64,000 bases of DNA from JAAYAO01 sp051133435. Lineage in GTDB: Bacteria > Actinomycetota > Actinomycetes > Propionibacteriales > Propionibacteriaceae. Below, in pieces: positions 1 to 7,754 of the stretch. Below the pieces are notes generated by a model. The model saw only the letters and a list, made by a program, of their open reading frames with translations. It made no database searches and was not told the DNA's origin. The stretch is taken from positions 1 to 64,000 of the forward strand of contig NZ_JBPGNY010000003.1 in NCBI RefSeq assembly GCF_051133435.1, read 5' to 3'. The position numbers and the translations under genes were made by a program. Within the stretch, counting starts at the first letter, position 1. Each line of letters opens with the position of its first letter.

Positions 1-90
1 CACCTCCTCAACATCCGACCCCGACAAACCCTCAACTGGGCCACCCCAGCCGAACAACTCAACGAGTACCTCACTGCACTCACCACTTGA
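1..90 (+). mobile_element. IS30-family transposase, C-terminal fragment cut by the window edge
   Basis: The first 30 codons read in frame 1 to a TGA at 88-90. They encode a peptide ending NIRPRQTLNWATPAEQLNEY plus a short tail. The pattern 'N-x-RPR-x-TL-x-W-x-TPAE-x-L' is the typical C-terminal end of IS30-family DDE transposases. Codon choice (CTC, CAA, CGA) is less GC-extreme than in the downstream housekeeping genes, as expected for an insertion sequence. Whether the full element lies outside the window, or is already broken, cannot be seen. The right inverted repeat should lie within roughly the next 150 bases. Confidence 0.75.
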
Positions 91-151
91 CACCGCCCAG
101 GCAGCTTCAGCACCCAAAATCAGGCCAGTTGCAGCAGCACGGACAGGCACG

Positions 152-235
152 GGGGTACCAAAACCTCCAACTCAGAACGCGGATCGGGCCCGAATCCGGC
201 AAAAGCCGGAGGTGAGTTGGAGGTTTTGGTACCCC
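152..235. repeat. 23-bp perfect inverted repeat with 38-base spacer
   Basis: Bases 152-174 are the exact reverse complement of 213-235; each arm contains GGTACCAAAACCTCCAACTC or its complement. The spacer has two smaller self-complementary parts, around GGGCCC and CCGGC-AAAA-GCCGG. The structure lies between the IS30 fragment and the end of dfrA. It could be a bidirectional terminator, a pair of opposed insertion-sequence ends, or a small palindromic repeat family. A perfect 23-bp stem is longer than most intrinsic terminators. Confidence 0.8.
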
Positions 236-246
236 GAGCCGCCGAC

Positions 247-777
247 TCAGCCCTCTGTGCGGCGCCGGTACCCCACCCAGTCGAAACCGTCCTGGGGTTC
301 GCGGTAGATCTCGACCCACTCGTCGGTCGAAAGCCCGGGGAAAGTCGTGTCGCCGGCGGGTTCGGCGTGTACCTCGGTGACCTCCCAGCGGGAGATCAGA
401 TGCCAGGCCATCCGATAAATCTCCCCGCCGCCGAAGATCCAGATGGTGCGGCCCGGGGCGAGTTCTCCGGCCAGGTCCAGGGCCTCGTCCAGGCTGTGCG
501 CCACCGCCGCGCCGGGGGCCGACCAGTCCGGCGAGCGGGTGATCACGATCGAGGTCCGGCCCGGCAGGGCACCGGGCAGCGAATCCCAGGTGCGCCGGCC
601 CATCACCAGCACATCACCAATGGTGAGGCGCTTCAGTCGGGGCAGGTCACCTTTCAGCCGCCACGGCATGTCACCGTCGGCGCCGATCACGCCGTTGCGG
701 GCGACCGCAACGATCCCGGCGATCTCGGCGGTCGTCGGCGAACCGGACGGGCCGGGCCCGCCTTCCCCGGCACTCAT
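247..777 (-). CDS. dfrA: dihydrofolate reductase
   Basis: This 176-residue protein reduces dihydrofolate to tetrahydrofolate with NADPH, recycling the folate that thymidylate synthase oxidises. DHFR signatures are clear: AGIVAVARNGVIG near the N-terminus, DMPWRLKGDLPRLK with the active-site acidic residue, VLVMGRRTWDSLP, and IWIFGGGEIY for NADPH binding. Length is close to the family's 160-180. The ATG at 777 overlaps the thyA stop by one base (TGATG), so the two genes are translationally coupled. An upstream in-frame extension lies inside thyA and is not part of the gene. Confidence 0.96.
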   Translation of the reverse strand: MSAGEGGPGPSGSPTTAEIAGIVAVARNGVIGADGDMPWRLKGDLPRLKRLTIGDVLVMGRRTWDSLPGALPGRTSIVITRSPDWSAPGAAVAHSLDEALDLAGELAPGRTIWIFGGGEIYRMAWHLISRWEVTEVHAEPAGDTTFPGLSTDEWVEIYREPQDGFDWVGYRRRTEG

Positions 778-1571
778 CAGATCGCGATCGGGGCTTTGAT
801 GCCCGGGTGCGGGTCGTAACCCGTGACAGTGATGTCGTCGAAGTCGAAGCCGTCGATATCGGTCACCTCGGGATTCAAGGTGAGCGTCGGCAACGGCCTC
901 GGGTCGCGGGCCAACTGGGTGCGGGCCTGTTCCAGATGGTTGGAGTACAGGTGCGCATCGCCCAGGGTGTGCACGAAGTCGCCTACTTCCAGCCCGCAGA
1001 TCTGGGCGATCATGTGGGTCAGCAGGGCGTAGGACGCGATGTTGAACGGCACGCCCAGGAAGACGTCGCCGGAGCGCTGGTAGAGCTGGCACGACAGCTT
1101 GCCGCCCCCGACCCAGAACTGGAACAAGGTGTGGCAGGGCTGCAGCGCCATCTCGTCGAGCTGGCCGACGTTCCAAGCACTCACCACGTGCCGGCGCGAA
1201 TCCGGATTGGCCTTGATCTGGGCGATCACCTGCTGCAACTGGTCGATGTGCCCGCCGGCCGCATCCGGCCACGACCGCCATTGATAGCCGTAGATCGGGC
1301 CCAGGTCACCATCCTCATCGGCCCACTCGTCCCAGATGGTGATGTTGTGCCGGTGCAGGTAGTCGACGTTGGTGCCGCCGCTGATGAACCACAGCAGCTC
1401 ACCGATCACCGACTTCAGGTGCACCTTCTTGGTGGTGACGAGCGGGAACCCGTCGGCCAGGTTGAAGCGCATCTGGTGGCCGAACACGCTCAGGGTGCCG
1501 GTGCCGGTGCGGTCGCCCTTTTCGACACCCTCGGTCAGGATGCGGTCGAGTAGGTCCAGGTAGGCCTGCAT
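777..1571 (-). CDS. thyA: thymidylate synthase (ThyA type)
   Basis: The 264-residue product has the same length as the E. coli enzyme. It methylates dUMP to dTMP using methylene-tetrahydrofolate, producing dihydrofolate for the adjacent dfrA product. The nucleophilic cysteine is Cys146 in ALQPCHTLFQFWV; phosphate-binding arginines lie in DSRRHVVSAWN and the QLYQRSGDVFLGVPFN block is intact. A purine-rich site (GGAGGAG) lies about 8 bases before the ATG. The gene starts 3 bases after rdgB, so it is part of the murI-to-dfrA run. This is the folate-dependent enzyme, not flavin-dependent ThyX. Confidence 0.97.
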   Translation of the reverse strand: MQAYLDLLDRILTEGVEKGDRTGTGTLSVFGHQMRFNLADGFPLVTTKKVHLKSVIGELLWFISGGTNVDYLHRHNITIWDEWADEDGDLGPIYGYQWRSWPDAAGGHIDQLQQVIAQIKANPDSRRHVVSAWNVGQLDEMALQPCHTLFQFWVGGGKLSCQLYQRSGDVFLGVPFNIASYALLTHMIAQICGLEVGDFVHTLGDAHLYSNHLEQARTQLARDPRPLPTLTLNPEVTDIDGFDFDDITVTGYDPHPGIKAPIAI

Positions 1572-1574
1572 GGG

Positions 1575-2195
1575 TTACTCCTCCCCCGAGTCGGCGGCCA
1601 GCAGTTCGGGCAGCCGGGCCACCATCGCCCGCACCGCCCGTCCGCGATGGCTGATCTCGTCCTTGGCTTCGGCGGTCAGTTCGGCCGTGGTCTGCTCGAA
1701 TCCCTGGGGGACGAAGATCGGGTCGTAGCCGAAGCCGTTCGAGCCACGGGGTTCGGTGATGATCACACCCTCGACCTCACCGCGTTGCAGTTCGGTGCGT
1801 CCGTCGGGGTGGGCGAAGGCCATCACGCAGACGAAGCGGGCGGTGCGGCGGCGGGTTTCGACGTCGTGCAGTTGGCGCAACAGCAGTTCCAGGTTGGCCC
1901 GGTCGTCGCCCTCGGGGCCGGCCCACCGGGCCGAGCGCACCCCGGGCATCCGGTTCAGCACATCGACCTCCAGCCCGGAATCGTCGGCCAGGGCGGGCAG
2001 TCCGGTGGCCTGTGCGGCGGCCGTGGCTTTCAACAGGGCGTTGCCCTCGAAGGTCAGCTCGGTCTCGGCAGGTTCGGGGTAGTCGGCGACTTCACTCAGC
2101 CCGACCACGTCGATACCGGCATCGGCGACCAGCCGGCGCAGTTCTTCGAGTTTCTTGGCGTTGTGGGTCGCCAGTACGACCCGGTTCGCCGTCAC
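1575..2195 (-). CDS. rdgB: XTP/dITP diphosphatase (RdgB/HAM1 family)
   Basis: This 206-residue house-cleaning nucleotidase hydrolyses non-canonical purine triphosphates (dITP, XTP) to monophosphates, keeping inosine and xanthine out of DNA. The N-terminal VVLATHNAKKLEEL substrate loop, the ALADDSGLEVD catalytic acidic motif, the PGVRSARWAG segment and GFGYDPIFVP are all typical. It starts with GTG; GTGA overlaps the rph stop by 3 bases. The rph-rdgB order is conserved in mycobacteria and other actinobacteria. Confidence 0.95.
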   Translation of the reverse strand: MTANRVVLATHNAKKLEELRRLVADAGIDVVGLSEVADYPEPAETELTFEGNALLKATAAAQATGLPALADDSGLEVDVLNRMPGVRSARWAGPEGDDRANLELLLRQLHDVETRRRTARFVCVMAFAHPDGRTELQRGEVEGVIITEPRGSNGFGYDPIFVPQGFEQTTAELTAEAKDEISHRGRAVRAMVARLPELLAADSGEE

Positions 2196-2917
2196 TGCAG
2201 AGCCTCGTTCTGCAGGCGGGTGAGTTCGGCGCAGCCGCTGACCCCGAGGTCGAGCATCGCGTTGAGCTGGTCGCGATCGAAGGGGTCTCCCTCGGCGGTG
2301 CCCTGCACTTCGACGAACTTGCCGTCGCCGGTGCAGACGATGTTCATGTCCACCTCGGCGGTGGAGTCCTCTTCATAGGGCAGGTCGAGTACCGGGACGC
2401 CGTTGACGATGCCGACCGACACCGCGGCCACCGAGCCGGTGAGCGGTTCACCGGCGAGCAGGTTGCGTTCGCGCAGCCAACTGACCGCATCGGCCAGGGC
2501 CACGTAGGCCCCGGTGATCGCGGCGGTGCGGGTACCGCCGTCGGCCTGCAGCACATCGCAGTCGATCACGATGGTGTTCTCGCCCAGCGCCTTGTAATCG
2601 ATCACCGAGCGCAGGGCGCGGCCGATCAGCCGGGAGATCTCGTGGGTGCGGCCGCCCACTCGGCCCTTGATCGATTCGCGGTCGCTGCGGGTGTGGGTCG
2701 AGCGCGGCAGCATCGCGTACTCCGCGGTGACCCAGCCCAGGCCGCTGCCCTTGCGCCAGCGCGGCACTCCCTCGGTGACCGAGGCGGCGATCAGCACCCG
2801 GGTGCGGCCGAACTCGACCAGCACCGACCCTTCGGCGTGATCGAGCCATTTGCGGGTGATGGTGACCGGACGCAACTGATCGGGGGCGCGTCCGTCGAAA
2901 CGTGGGGCAGCAGACAT
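2192..2917 (-). CDS. rph: ribonuclease PH
   Basis: A 241-residue phosphorolytic 3'-5' exoribonuclease that trims tRNA 3' ends. RNase PH blocks are present: GSVLVEFGRTRVL, MLPRSTHTRSDRE, the GRTHEISRLIGRALR arginine-rich active-site region, DVLQADGGTRTAAITG and EVQGTAEGDPF. The ATG at 2917 is preferred over upstream in-frame starts because homology begins just after it. A TAGGGT hexamer also ends exactly 7 bases before it, fitting a leaderless transcript. The gene is followed by rdgB with overlap. Confidence 0.95.
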   Translation of the reverse strand: MSAAPRFDGRAPDQLRPVTITRKWLDHAEGSVLVEFGRTRVLIAASVTEGVPRWRKGSGLGWVTAEYAMLPRSTHTRSDRESIKGRVGGRTHEISRLIGRALRSVIDYKALGENTIVIDCDVLQADGGTRTAAITGAYVALADAVSWLRERNLLAGEPLTGSVAAVSVGIVNGVPVLDLPYEEDSTAEVDMNIVCTGDGKFVEVQGTAEGDPFDRDQLNAMLDLGVSGCAELTRLQNEALQ

Positions 2918-2924
2918 GGCAGCA

Positions 2925-2930
2925 ACCCTA
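2925..2930 (-). promoter_or_regulatory. -10 element for leaderless rph
   Basis: On the minus strand TAGGGT is followed by 7 bases and then the rph ATG, so the predicted transcript begins at or next to the start codon. No Shine-Dalgarno sequence is seen in the spacer. Confidence 0.55.
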
Positions 2931-2948
2931 CCGGCGAGCCGGGACGGG

Positions 2949-3719
2949 TCAGATCGTGAGGCGCATCCCGGGCCGGGCGACCTCGATCGGCCCGGCATAG
3001 GCCTCCGACGCGGCTGCCACGGTGGCCTCGACATCGGCCCAGGGCGCCAGGTGGGTCAACACCAGGGTGCCGACTCCGGCGGCGGTCGCGGCCTCCCCGG
3101 CCTGTCGTCCGGTCAGGTGTACCCCCGGCGGCACATCGTCCCGGTCGGCGAAGCCGGCCTCGGCCAGCAGCACATCGGCGCCGGTGGCCAGCTCCACCAG
3201 GGCATCGCAGGGCCCGGTGTCGCCCGAATAGACCAGGCTGCGTCCCTCGGCTTCCAACCGGATCGCGTAGGCCTCGACCGGGTGGGCCACCCGCGCAACC
3301 CGCATCCCGAAGGGACCGACCGACCCGGTGTCGGTGATCTGCAGGTGCCGGAAAACCTCGGCATAGGTGTCGACCCCCTCGGCCAGCGCCTCGGGGGTGG
3401 CCGGTTCGGTGAGTTCGGCCTGGGCCAGTCGGACCAGAGCGTGCTGCGGGGTGACCAGAGGCAGTTGCCGCCAGTGGTCCTTGAGCCCGTGGCGGGCAGC
3501 CACCTTGAGGGCGATCAGGTCGAGGCAGTGGTCGGCATGCAGATGGGACAGCACCACCGCGTCCGGGGTGGCGGGGTCGGTCACGCCGTAGAGCGCTCCG
3601 AAGGCGCCGGGGCCGAGGTCGAGCACCACCTGGCCGGCCTCGGTGCGCACCAGGTAACAGGAGGCGGGATTATCCGGCCCGGAGGCCGAGCCGGAGGAAC
3701 CTACGACTACGAGCTCCAT
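2949..3719 (-). CDS. metallo-beta-lactamase-fold hydrolase (putative cyclic nucleotide phosphodiesterase)
   Basis: This 256-residue protein carries the metal-binding motif VLSHLHADHCLDL (HxHxDH, residues about 60-65), a later histidine in VAHPVEAYAIR, SGDTGPCDALVE, and a C-terminal LTHLAPW. It lies between murI and rph, as does M. tuberculosis Rv1339, which has been reported as an atypical cAMP phosphodiesterase. A related tRNase Z-like role cannot be excluded. The ATG at 3719 lies inside the last codons of murI (13-base overlap), indicating coupling. The cAMP assignment is inference from family and position. Confidence 0.8.
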   Translation of the reverse strand: MELVVVGSSGSASGPDNPASCYLVRTEAGQVVLDLGPGAFGALYGVTDPATPDAVVLSHLHADHCLDLIALKVAARHGLKDHWRQLPLVTPQHALVRLAQAELTEPATPEALAEGVDTYAEVFRHLQITDTGSVGPFGMRVARVAHPVEAYAIRLEAEGRSLVYSGDTGPCDALVELATGADVLLAEAGFADRDDVPPGVHLTGRQAGEAATAAGVGTLVLTHLAPWADVEATVAAASEAYAGPIEVARPGMRLTI

Positions 3720-4519
3720 GACGAGAACTGTTCCACATTGTCGACGAATCCGCCCATCAATCGGGCCCCGATGCCGGCGAACTGTTCCGGCATGCCGGTG
3801 GTGAGGAACTTGTGGCTGCCTCGTTCGGTGCTTTCGCGCAGCAGGCCCTCGCGGGTGAGCCGGGCGTAGACGGCCTTGGCGCATTCGTCGGCGCTGGAGA
3901 CCAGGGTGACCCGCTCCCCCAGCACGTAGGAGATCACGCCGGTGAGCAGCGGGTAGTGGGTGCAGCCCAGTATCAGGGTGTCGGCCTCGGCGTCCTGCAC
4001 GGTGGCGAGGTATTCGCGGGCCGCCTGCAACAGTTCGTCCCCGCCGGTGACCCCGGCTTCGACGAAGGACACGAATCGGGGGCAGGCCTTGGTGGTGAGC
4101 TGCACCTGCGGGGCCGCGACGAAGGCATCGTCGTAGGCCCCCGAGGTGGCGGTGGCCTGGGTGCAGATCAGCCCGACCGAGCCGGTGCGGGTGGCGGCGA
4201 CCGCGCGGCGGGCCGCGGGCAGTATCACGTCCACCACCGGGACGTCGTAGCGTTCGCGGGCGTCGCGCAGCACCGCGGCCGAGGCCGAGTTGCAGGCGAT
4301 CACCAGGGCCTTGACGCCCTGGGCGACCAGGTAGTCGAGGCATTCCAGGGCGTATTCACGCACCACCGCGATCGGCAGGTCGCCGTAGGGGGCGCGGGCG
4401 GTGTCGCCGAGGTAGATCACATGTTCCCCGGGCAACTGGTCGACCACTGCCCGGGCCACGGTCAGGCCGCCGAATCCGGAGTCGAAAATGCCGATCGGGG
4501 CTTCGGGGGTGGTTGGCAC
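3707..4519 (-). CDS. murI: glutamate racemase
   Basis: The 270-residue protein interconverts L- and D-glutamate, supplying D-Glu for peptidoglycan. The N-terminal IGIFDSGFGGLTV signature and both catalytic cysteine motifs (VIACNSAS about residue 75 and LGCTHYPLL about residue 186) are intact. GTG is chosen because TACAGT ends exactly 7 bases upstream and homology begins with the next residues. It heads a minus-strand run continuing through the metallo-beta-lactamase protein to dfrA. Confidence 0.96.
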   Translation of the reverse strand: MPTTPEAPIGIFDSGFGGLTVARAVVDQLPGEHVIYLGDTARAPYGDLPIAVVREYALECLDYLVAQGVKALVIACNSASAAVLRDARERYDVPVVDVILPAARRAVAATRTGSVGLICTQATATSGAYDDAFVAAPQVQLTTKACPRFVSFVEAGVTGGDELLQAAREYLATVQDAEADTLILGCTHYPLLTGVISYVLGERVTLVSSADECAKAVYARLTREGLLRESTERGSHKFLTTGMPEQFAGIGARLMGGFVDNVEQFSSWSS

Positions 4520-4526
4520 GGCGGCT

Positions 4527-4532
4527 ACTGTA
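4527..4532 (-). promoter_or_regulatory. -10 element for leaderless murI
   Basis: Minus-strand TACAGT, 7-base spacer (AGCCGCC), then the GTG start of murI. It would drive the murI-to-dfrA run. Confidence 0.55.
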
Positions 4533-4621
4533 CTCCGACCTCGACCGGGGCAGGCGCTGAGCGGGTCGGCGCAGCCATGACGGTCGTGCCCCTCGTTGGA
4601 CGCCCCGGTGGGACACCGGGC

Positions 4622-4882
4622 TCAGGTGCGACGCGACAAGGTCAGCAGCACCGGCCCACCGGTGGGCCCGGCACCGCAGCCCGAGGACGAGGGGCACGAC
4701 GAGCATCCGCCGCTGGAACAGCCCATCGCCAGTTCCCGGGTTTCGATCCGTCCCATCCGCACCAGGTGGTCGGTGGCGGTGCGCACGGTGTCGATGGCCA
4801 GGCCGGTGCGGTCGGCGACCTCGGCCAGTGACCGGCAACCGGAGTTGAGGGCACCGAGTACTTGATGCAGTGGCCCGCTCAC
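4622..4882 (-). CDS. feoC: FeoC-like winged-helix protein with Fe-S cysteine motif
   Basis: An 86-residue protein overlapping the feoB stop (GTGA). Residues 1-50 look like a small winged helix (LAEVADRTGLAIDTVRTATD followed by LVRMGRIET). It is followed by CSSGGCSSCPSSSGC, that is C-x4-C-x2-C-x5-C at residues 55-69, matching the cysteine arrangement of FeoC proteins that can hold a 4Fe-4S cluster. FeoC is thought to modulate FeoB stability or act as an iron/oxygen-responsive regulator. The gene is the last of feoA-feoB-feoC. The much longer open frame extending upstream is antisense noise inside feoB. Confidence 0.8.
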   Translation of the reverse strand: MSGPLHQVLGALNSGCRSLAEVADRTGLAIDTVRTATDHLVRMGRIETRELAMGCSSGGCSSCPSSSGCGAGPTGGPVLLTLSRRT

Positions 4883-6903
4883 CAGAACAACCTGCCGATC
4901 TGGAAGACCGCGACCGCCAGTACCCAGGCCATCGCCATTTGCACCGCGATCCCGAACAGGGTCCATTTGGGGCCGATCTCGCGCCATTGGGCGGCCAGGG
5001 TCGCCACACAGGGGGTGTAGGCGACCAGGAAGACCAGGAAGGCCATCACCGCCGGTAACGGATGCCCGCCGGAGGATTCCTCGAAGGCGGACATGATCTT
5101 CTGACCCAGTGGGCTGTCGGCTTCCTCGGTCTCCTCCACCGCGTAGGTCTGGGCCCAGGACGAGATCACGGCCTCCTTGGCCACGAAGCCGACGACCAGG
5201 GCCGAGACGGTTTGCCAGGTGTCGAATCCGGCCGGGGTGAAGACCGGGGCGACGGTCTGGGCGGCCACCGCATAGGCCGAGTCCTCGACCGGTACCTCGG
5301 CGAAGCCCTGATCGCCGCGCACCGGGATCGATTGCAGCACCCACACCACGCACACCGTGGCGACGATGATGCCGGCCGCGGTTTGCAGGAAGCCTTTCAG
5401 CCGTAGCCAGGTGACCGCCGCGGTGAGGCGGGCGGTGGGGCGCTGGTACGGGGGCAGGTCGATCACCAGCGGGTCGGCGCCCATGGTGCGCCACAGGGTG
5501 CGGCGCAACAACAGGCCCAGACCGACCACCAGCAGGATCGAGGTCAGGTACATCGAGAAGACCACCACCCCGGCCCATTTGCCGAAGAAGATCGTGCCGA
5601 GCATCACGTAGACGGTGAGCCGCGCCGAGCAGGCGGTCAGCGGCACCAGCAGGGCGGTCAGCAGCCGGTGTTGGGCATTGGGCAGGATCCGGGTGGCACT
5701 GATCGCCGGCACATTGCAGCCGAAGCCCACGATCAGCGGCAGGAAGGCCCGTCCGGGCAGGCCGAGGGCGCGCATCACCCGGTCGGTGACCACCGCGGCC
5801 CGGGCCAGGTATCCCGAGTCCTCCAGCAGGGCGAGCAGCAGGAACATCAGCGCCATCAGCGGCACGAAGGTGAGCAACATGCCCACACCGGCGATCAGCC
5901 CGTTGACGATCAGGCCCTCGAGCCAGGTGCCGCCGAGCCCGACCGATTGCAACAGGCCGGACGCCCCCTCGCTGACCGGGCCGGTGAACAGTCCGTCCAG
6001 GAAGTCCTGCAGGGGTGCGGCGACGGTGGTGGTGATCTGGAAGACGACGAACATCACCGCGAGGAACAGCAATCCTCCCCACAGGGGGGCGGTGGCGATC
6101 CGGTCGATCCGGTCCGACCAGTTCTGCCGGGCCTCCCCGGCCTCGGTGCTGCGTTCGACGACCTGGTCGATCCAGCCGAAGCGTTCGTCGGCCTCGGCCA
6201 GTTCGTCCTCGGCGTCGAAGGGGGCCCGGATCCGGGCCAGCGGGACGGGCAGGCGCAGGGTCTCCCCCACCACTTGGGCCAGCTCGAGCAAGCCCGTGCG
6301 GCGCCGGGGGTCGATCGGTACCACCGGGCAGCCCAGTTCGGCGGCCAGGGTTTCGGCGTTGATCCGTACCCCGCGTCGTTCGGCCACATCACCCATGGTG
6401 AGGGCGACCACGACTTTCAAGGAGCGTTCGCGCAGTTCGCTGACCAGGTACAGGCCGCGGGTCAGGTTGGCCGAGTCGACCACCGCCACGACCGCGTCCG
6501 GGGCTTCGGTGACGATCAGGTCGCGGGCCAGAGCCTCGTCGGGCGAGTGGGCGTCCAGGCTGTAGGCGCCGGGCAGGTCGACCACCGTCCAGGCGGTGCT
6601 GCGCGGTTCGGGGCACCCGGCGGCGACACAGTCGCGTTCCGGGCAGTCACAGGCGCCGTCGAAGTGTTCGCATTCGCAGCCGGGCAGCAGCACCTTCCAG
6701 CGGCCGCGGGCCACGTCGACGGTGGTGCCGGGCCAGTTGCCGGTGGTCACCCGGCTGCGGGTGACGGCGTTGAACAGGGTGGATTTACCGACGTTCGGCA
6801 GGCCCGCGAAGGCGATCACCGGCGCGTCGGGGCCGGCTCCCCCGGAGGTCGCCGCGGCATGGCAACTGACCGTTGCCACCGAACGGGCGCGAAGTTCAGT
6901 CAT
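4879..6903 (-). CDS. feoB: ferrous iron transport protein B
   Basis: A 674-residue inner-membrane Fe(II) transporter with an N-terminal GTPase-like domain: G1 GLPNVGKS (34-41), G3 DLPG (109-112). The usual G4 NMxD is TMGD here. Two gate regions, each with a conserved cysteine, are visible as GFGCNVPAI and AYTPCVATL, and about ten hydrophobic segments run from residue 284 to the end. Unusually, a cysteine-rich insertion (Cys 76, 78, 85, 87, 92, 97) lies between G2 and G3. The ATG overlaps the end of feoA by 8 bases, and the stop overlaps feoC. Confidence 0.96.
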   Translation of the reverse strand: MTELRARSVATVSCHAAATSGGAGPDAPVIAFAGLPNVGKSTLFNAVTRSRVTTGNWPGTTVDVARGRWKVLLPGCECEHFDGACDCPERDCVAAGCPEPRSTAWTVVDLPGAYSLDAHSPDEALARDLIVTEAPDAVVAVVDSANLTRGLYLVSELRERSLKVVVALTMGDVAERRGVRINAETLAAELGCPVVPIDPRRRTGLLELAQVVGETLRLPVPLARIRAPFDAEDELAEADERFGWIDQVVERSTEAGEARQNWSDRIDRIATAPLWGGLLFLAVMFVVFQITTTVAAPLQDFLDGLFTGPVSEGASGLLQSVGLGGTWLEGLIVNGLIAGVGMLLTFVPLMALMFLLLALLEDSGYLARAAVVTDRVMRALGLPGRAFLPLIVGFGCNVPAISATRILPNAQHRLLTALLVPLTACSARLTVYVMLGTIFFGKWAGVVVFSMYLTSILLVVGLGLLLRRTLWRTMGADPLVIDLPPYQRPTARLTAAVTWLRLKGFLQTAAGIIVATVCVVWVLQSIPVRGDQGFAEVPVEDSAYAVAAQTVAPVFTPAGFDTWQTVSALVVGFVAKEAVISSWAQTYAVEETEEADSPLGQKIMSAFEESSGGHPLPAVMAFLVFLVAYTPCVATLAAQWREIGPKWTLFGIAVQMAMAWVLAVAVFQIGRLFW

Positions 6904-7129
6904 GGGTTTCCACCCGGAAATCTCGGAGCAGGTCCTTGCCCAGGGCGACCCGGGATCCGGCCACCGCGACCACCCGGCCGCCCCCGGCGGTGGTGTGCAG
7001 GATCTCGATCTCGGCGCCGCGGCGCAGGCCCAGGGAAGCCAGCCGCCGCGCCACCGCAGCGGTCGGATGAGCTTCGACGATCATCAGCGGGTGACGCTTC
7101 GGCGCGTCGACCAAGTTGAACCCGGGCAT
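6896..7129 (-). CDS. feoA: ferrous iron transport protein A
   Basis: A 77-residue SH3-like cytosolic protein required with FeoB for Fe(II) uptake. It shows the FeoA core RRLASLGLRRGAEIEILHT and VALGKDLLRDFRV. First gene of feoABC. TAGATT sits 6 bases before the ATG and an IdeR-type box lies immediately upstream, so the operon is probably iron-repressed and leaderless. Confidence 0.93.
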   Translation of the reverse strand: MPGFNLVDAPKRHPLMIVEAHPTAAVARRLASLGLRRGAEIEILHTTAGGGRVVAVAGSRVALGKDLLRDFRVETHD

Positions 7130-7135
7130 GCCGAC

Positions 7136-7141
7136 AATCTA
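7136..7141 (-). promoter_or_regulatory. -10 element of feoABC
   Basis: Minus-strand TAGATT, 6 bases before the feoA ATG. The IdeR/DtxR-type box occupies the region just upstream, between -10 and the expected -35. Confidence 0.6.
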
Positions 7142-7148
7142 CACGCCC

Positions 7149-7167
7149 TTAGGCAAGCCTAACCATA
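7149..7167. promoter_or_regulatory. IdeR/DtxR iron box controlling feoABC
   Basis: TTAGGCAAGCCTAACCATA matches 15 of 19 positions of the DtxR/IdeR consensus palindrome (TTAGGTTAGCCTAACCTAA), including the TTAGG and CCTAACC cores. It covers the DNA directly upstream of the feoA -10 element, so Fe(II)-bound IdeR would block RNA polymerase. This fits repression of ferrous uptake in iron-replete cells. Confidence 0.85.
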
Positions 7168-7181
7168 CTAAGTGAGGTTCA

Positions 7182-7754
7182 TCACAGGACGTGCAAGAGG
7201 GATTCCTGCATCCAACCGAGGAACTCGTACACCGAATACATGAAGGCCCGCGGGTCGGTGTCGGGCAGTTCGGTCAGCTCCTCGGCCGATTCCTCGTCGG
7301 TGATGCCCAGCCGGGTGGCAACGGTCAGCCGCAGCGCGTTCAGGGTGCGCAACCAGGCGGTCACCTCATCGGGCTCGACCCGCAGCGGACGGACCCCCGA
7401 GTAGGTGGTGTTCAGCGCCTGCAGCACCACCTTGGCCTCGGCGATCTTGCGCCGGCGCTGGTCGGCCTCGGTGAAGCGGCGAAAGTCCGAGGACGCGGCC
7501 GGGTCGTGCGGGTAGGCGTCCGGAAAGAGCCGGCGCACCGCGGGGTCCTCCGACACCTCGGGCTGATCGGGGTCGTCGGCCAGTTCCCGGGCCAGGGCCT
7601 CGAACGGGTCATCGTCCTCGGCACCGGGTTCGTCCTCGCCGGGCACCTCGAGCAGTTCGATGAGTTGTTCCACCAGCGACGAGATCAGCGCGACCTCGGT
7701 CTCTTCCATCTTCGCCTGGTAGTCGCCACCGCGGCGCTTCTTGAAGGCCTTCAC
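7182..7754 (-). CDS. DUF2017 family protein
   Basis: A 190-residue cytosolic protein of unknown function, found next to clpS in many actinobacteria. The N-terminus KAFKKRRGGDYQAKMEETEV and the later RRLFPDAYPHDPAASSDFRR and EFLGWMQESLLHVL are recognisable family blocks; the middle is acidic. GTG at 7754 is chosen because it overlaps the clpS stop (GTGA) and puts the family's conserved K-A-F at the start. The conserved pairing suggests a role linked to ClpS/Clp proteolysis, but no activity is established. Confidence 0.85.
   Translation of the reverse strand: MKAFKKRRGGDYQAKMEETEVALISSLVEQLIELLEVPGEDEPGAEDDDPFEALARELADDPDQPEVSEDPAVRRLFPDAYPHDPAASSDFRRFTEADQRRRKIAEAKVVLQALNTTYSGVRPLRVEPDEVTAWLRTLNALRLTVATRLGITDEESAEELTELPDTDPRAFMYSVYEFLGWMQESLLHVL

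Noticed and set aside
247..1281. A 344-residue fusion of DHFR to an upstream domain
   Set aside because: The extension is an alternative frame of thyA; the ATG at 777 sits in a TGATG junction and begins the DHFR homology.
4622..6082. Long minus-strand frame treated as one 486-residue protein
   Set aside because: Only the last 86 residues resemble a real protein (FeoC); the rest is an alternative frame of feoB, and a GTG overlapping the feoB stop starts the true gene.
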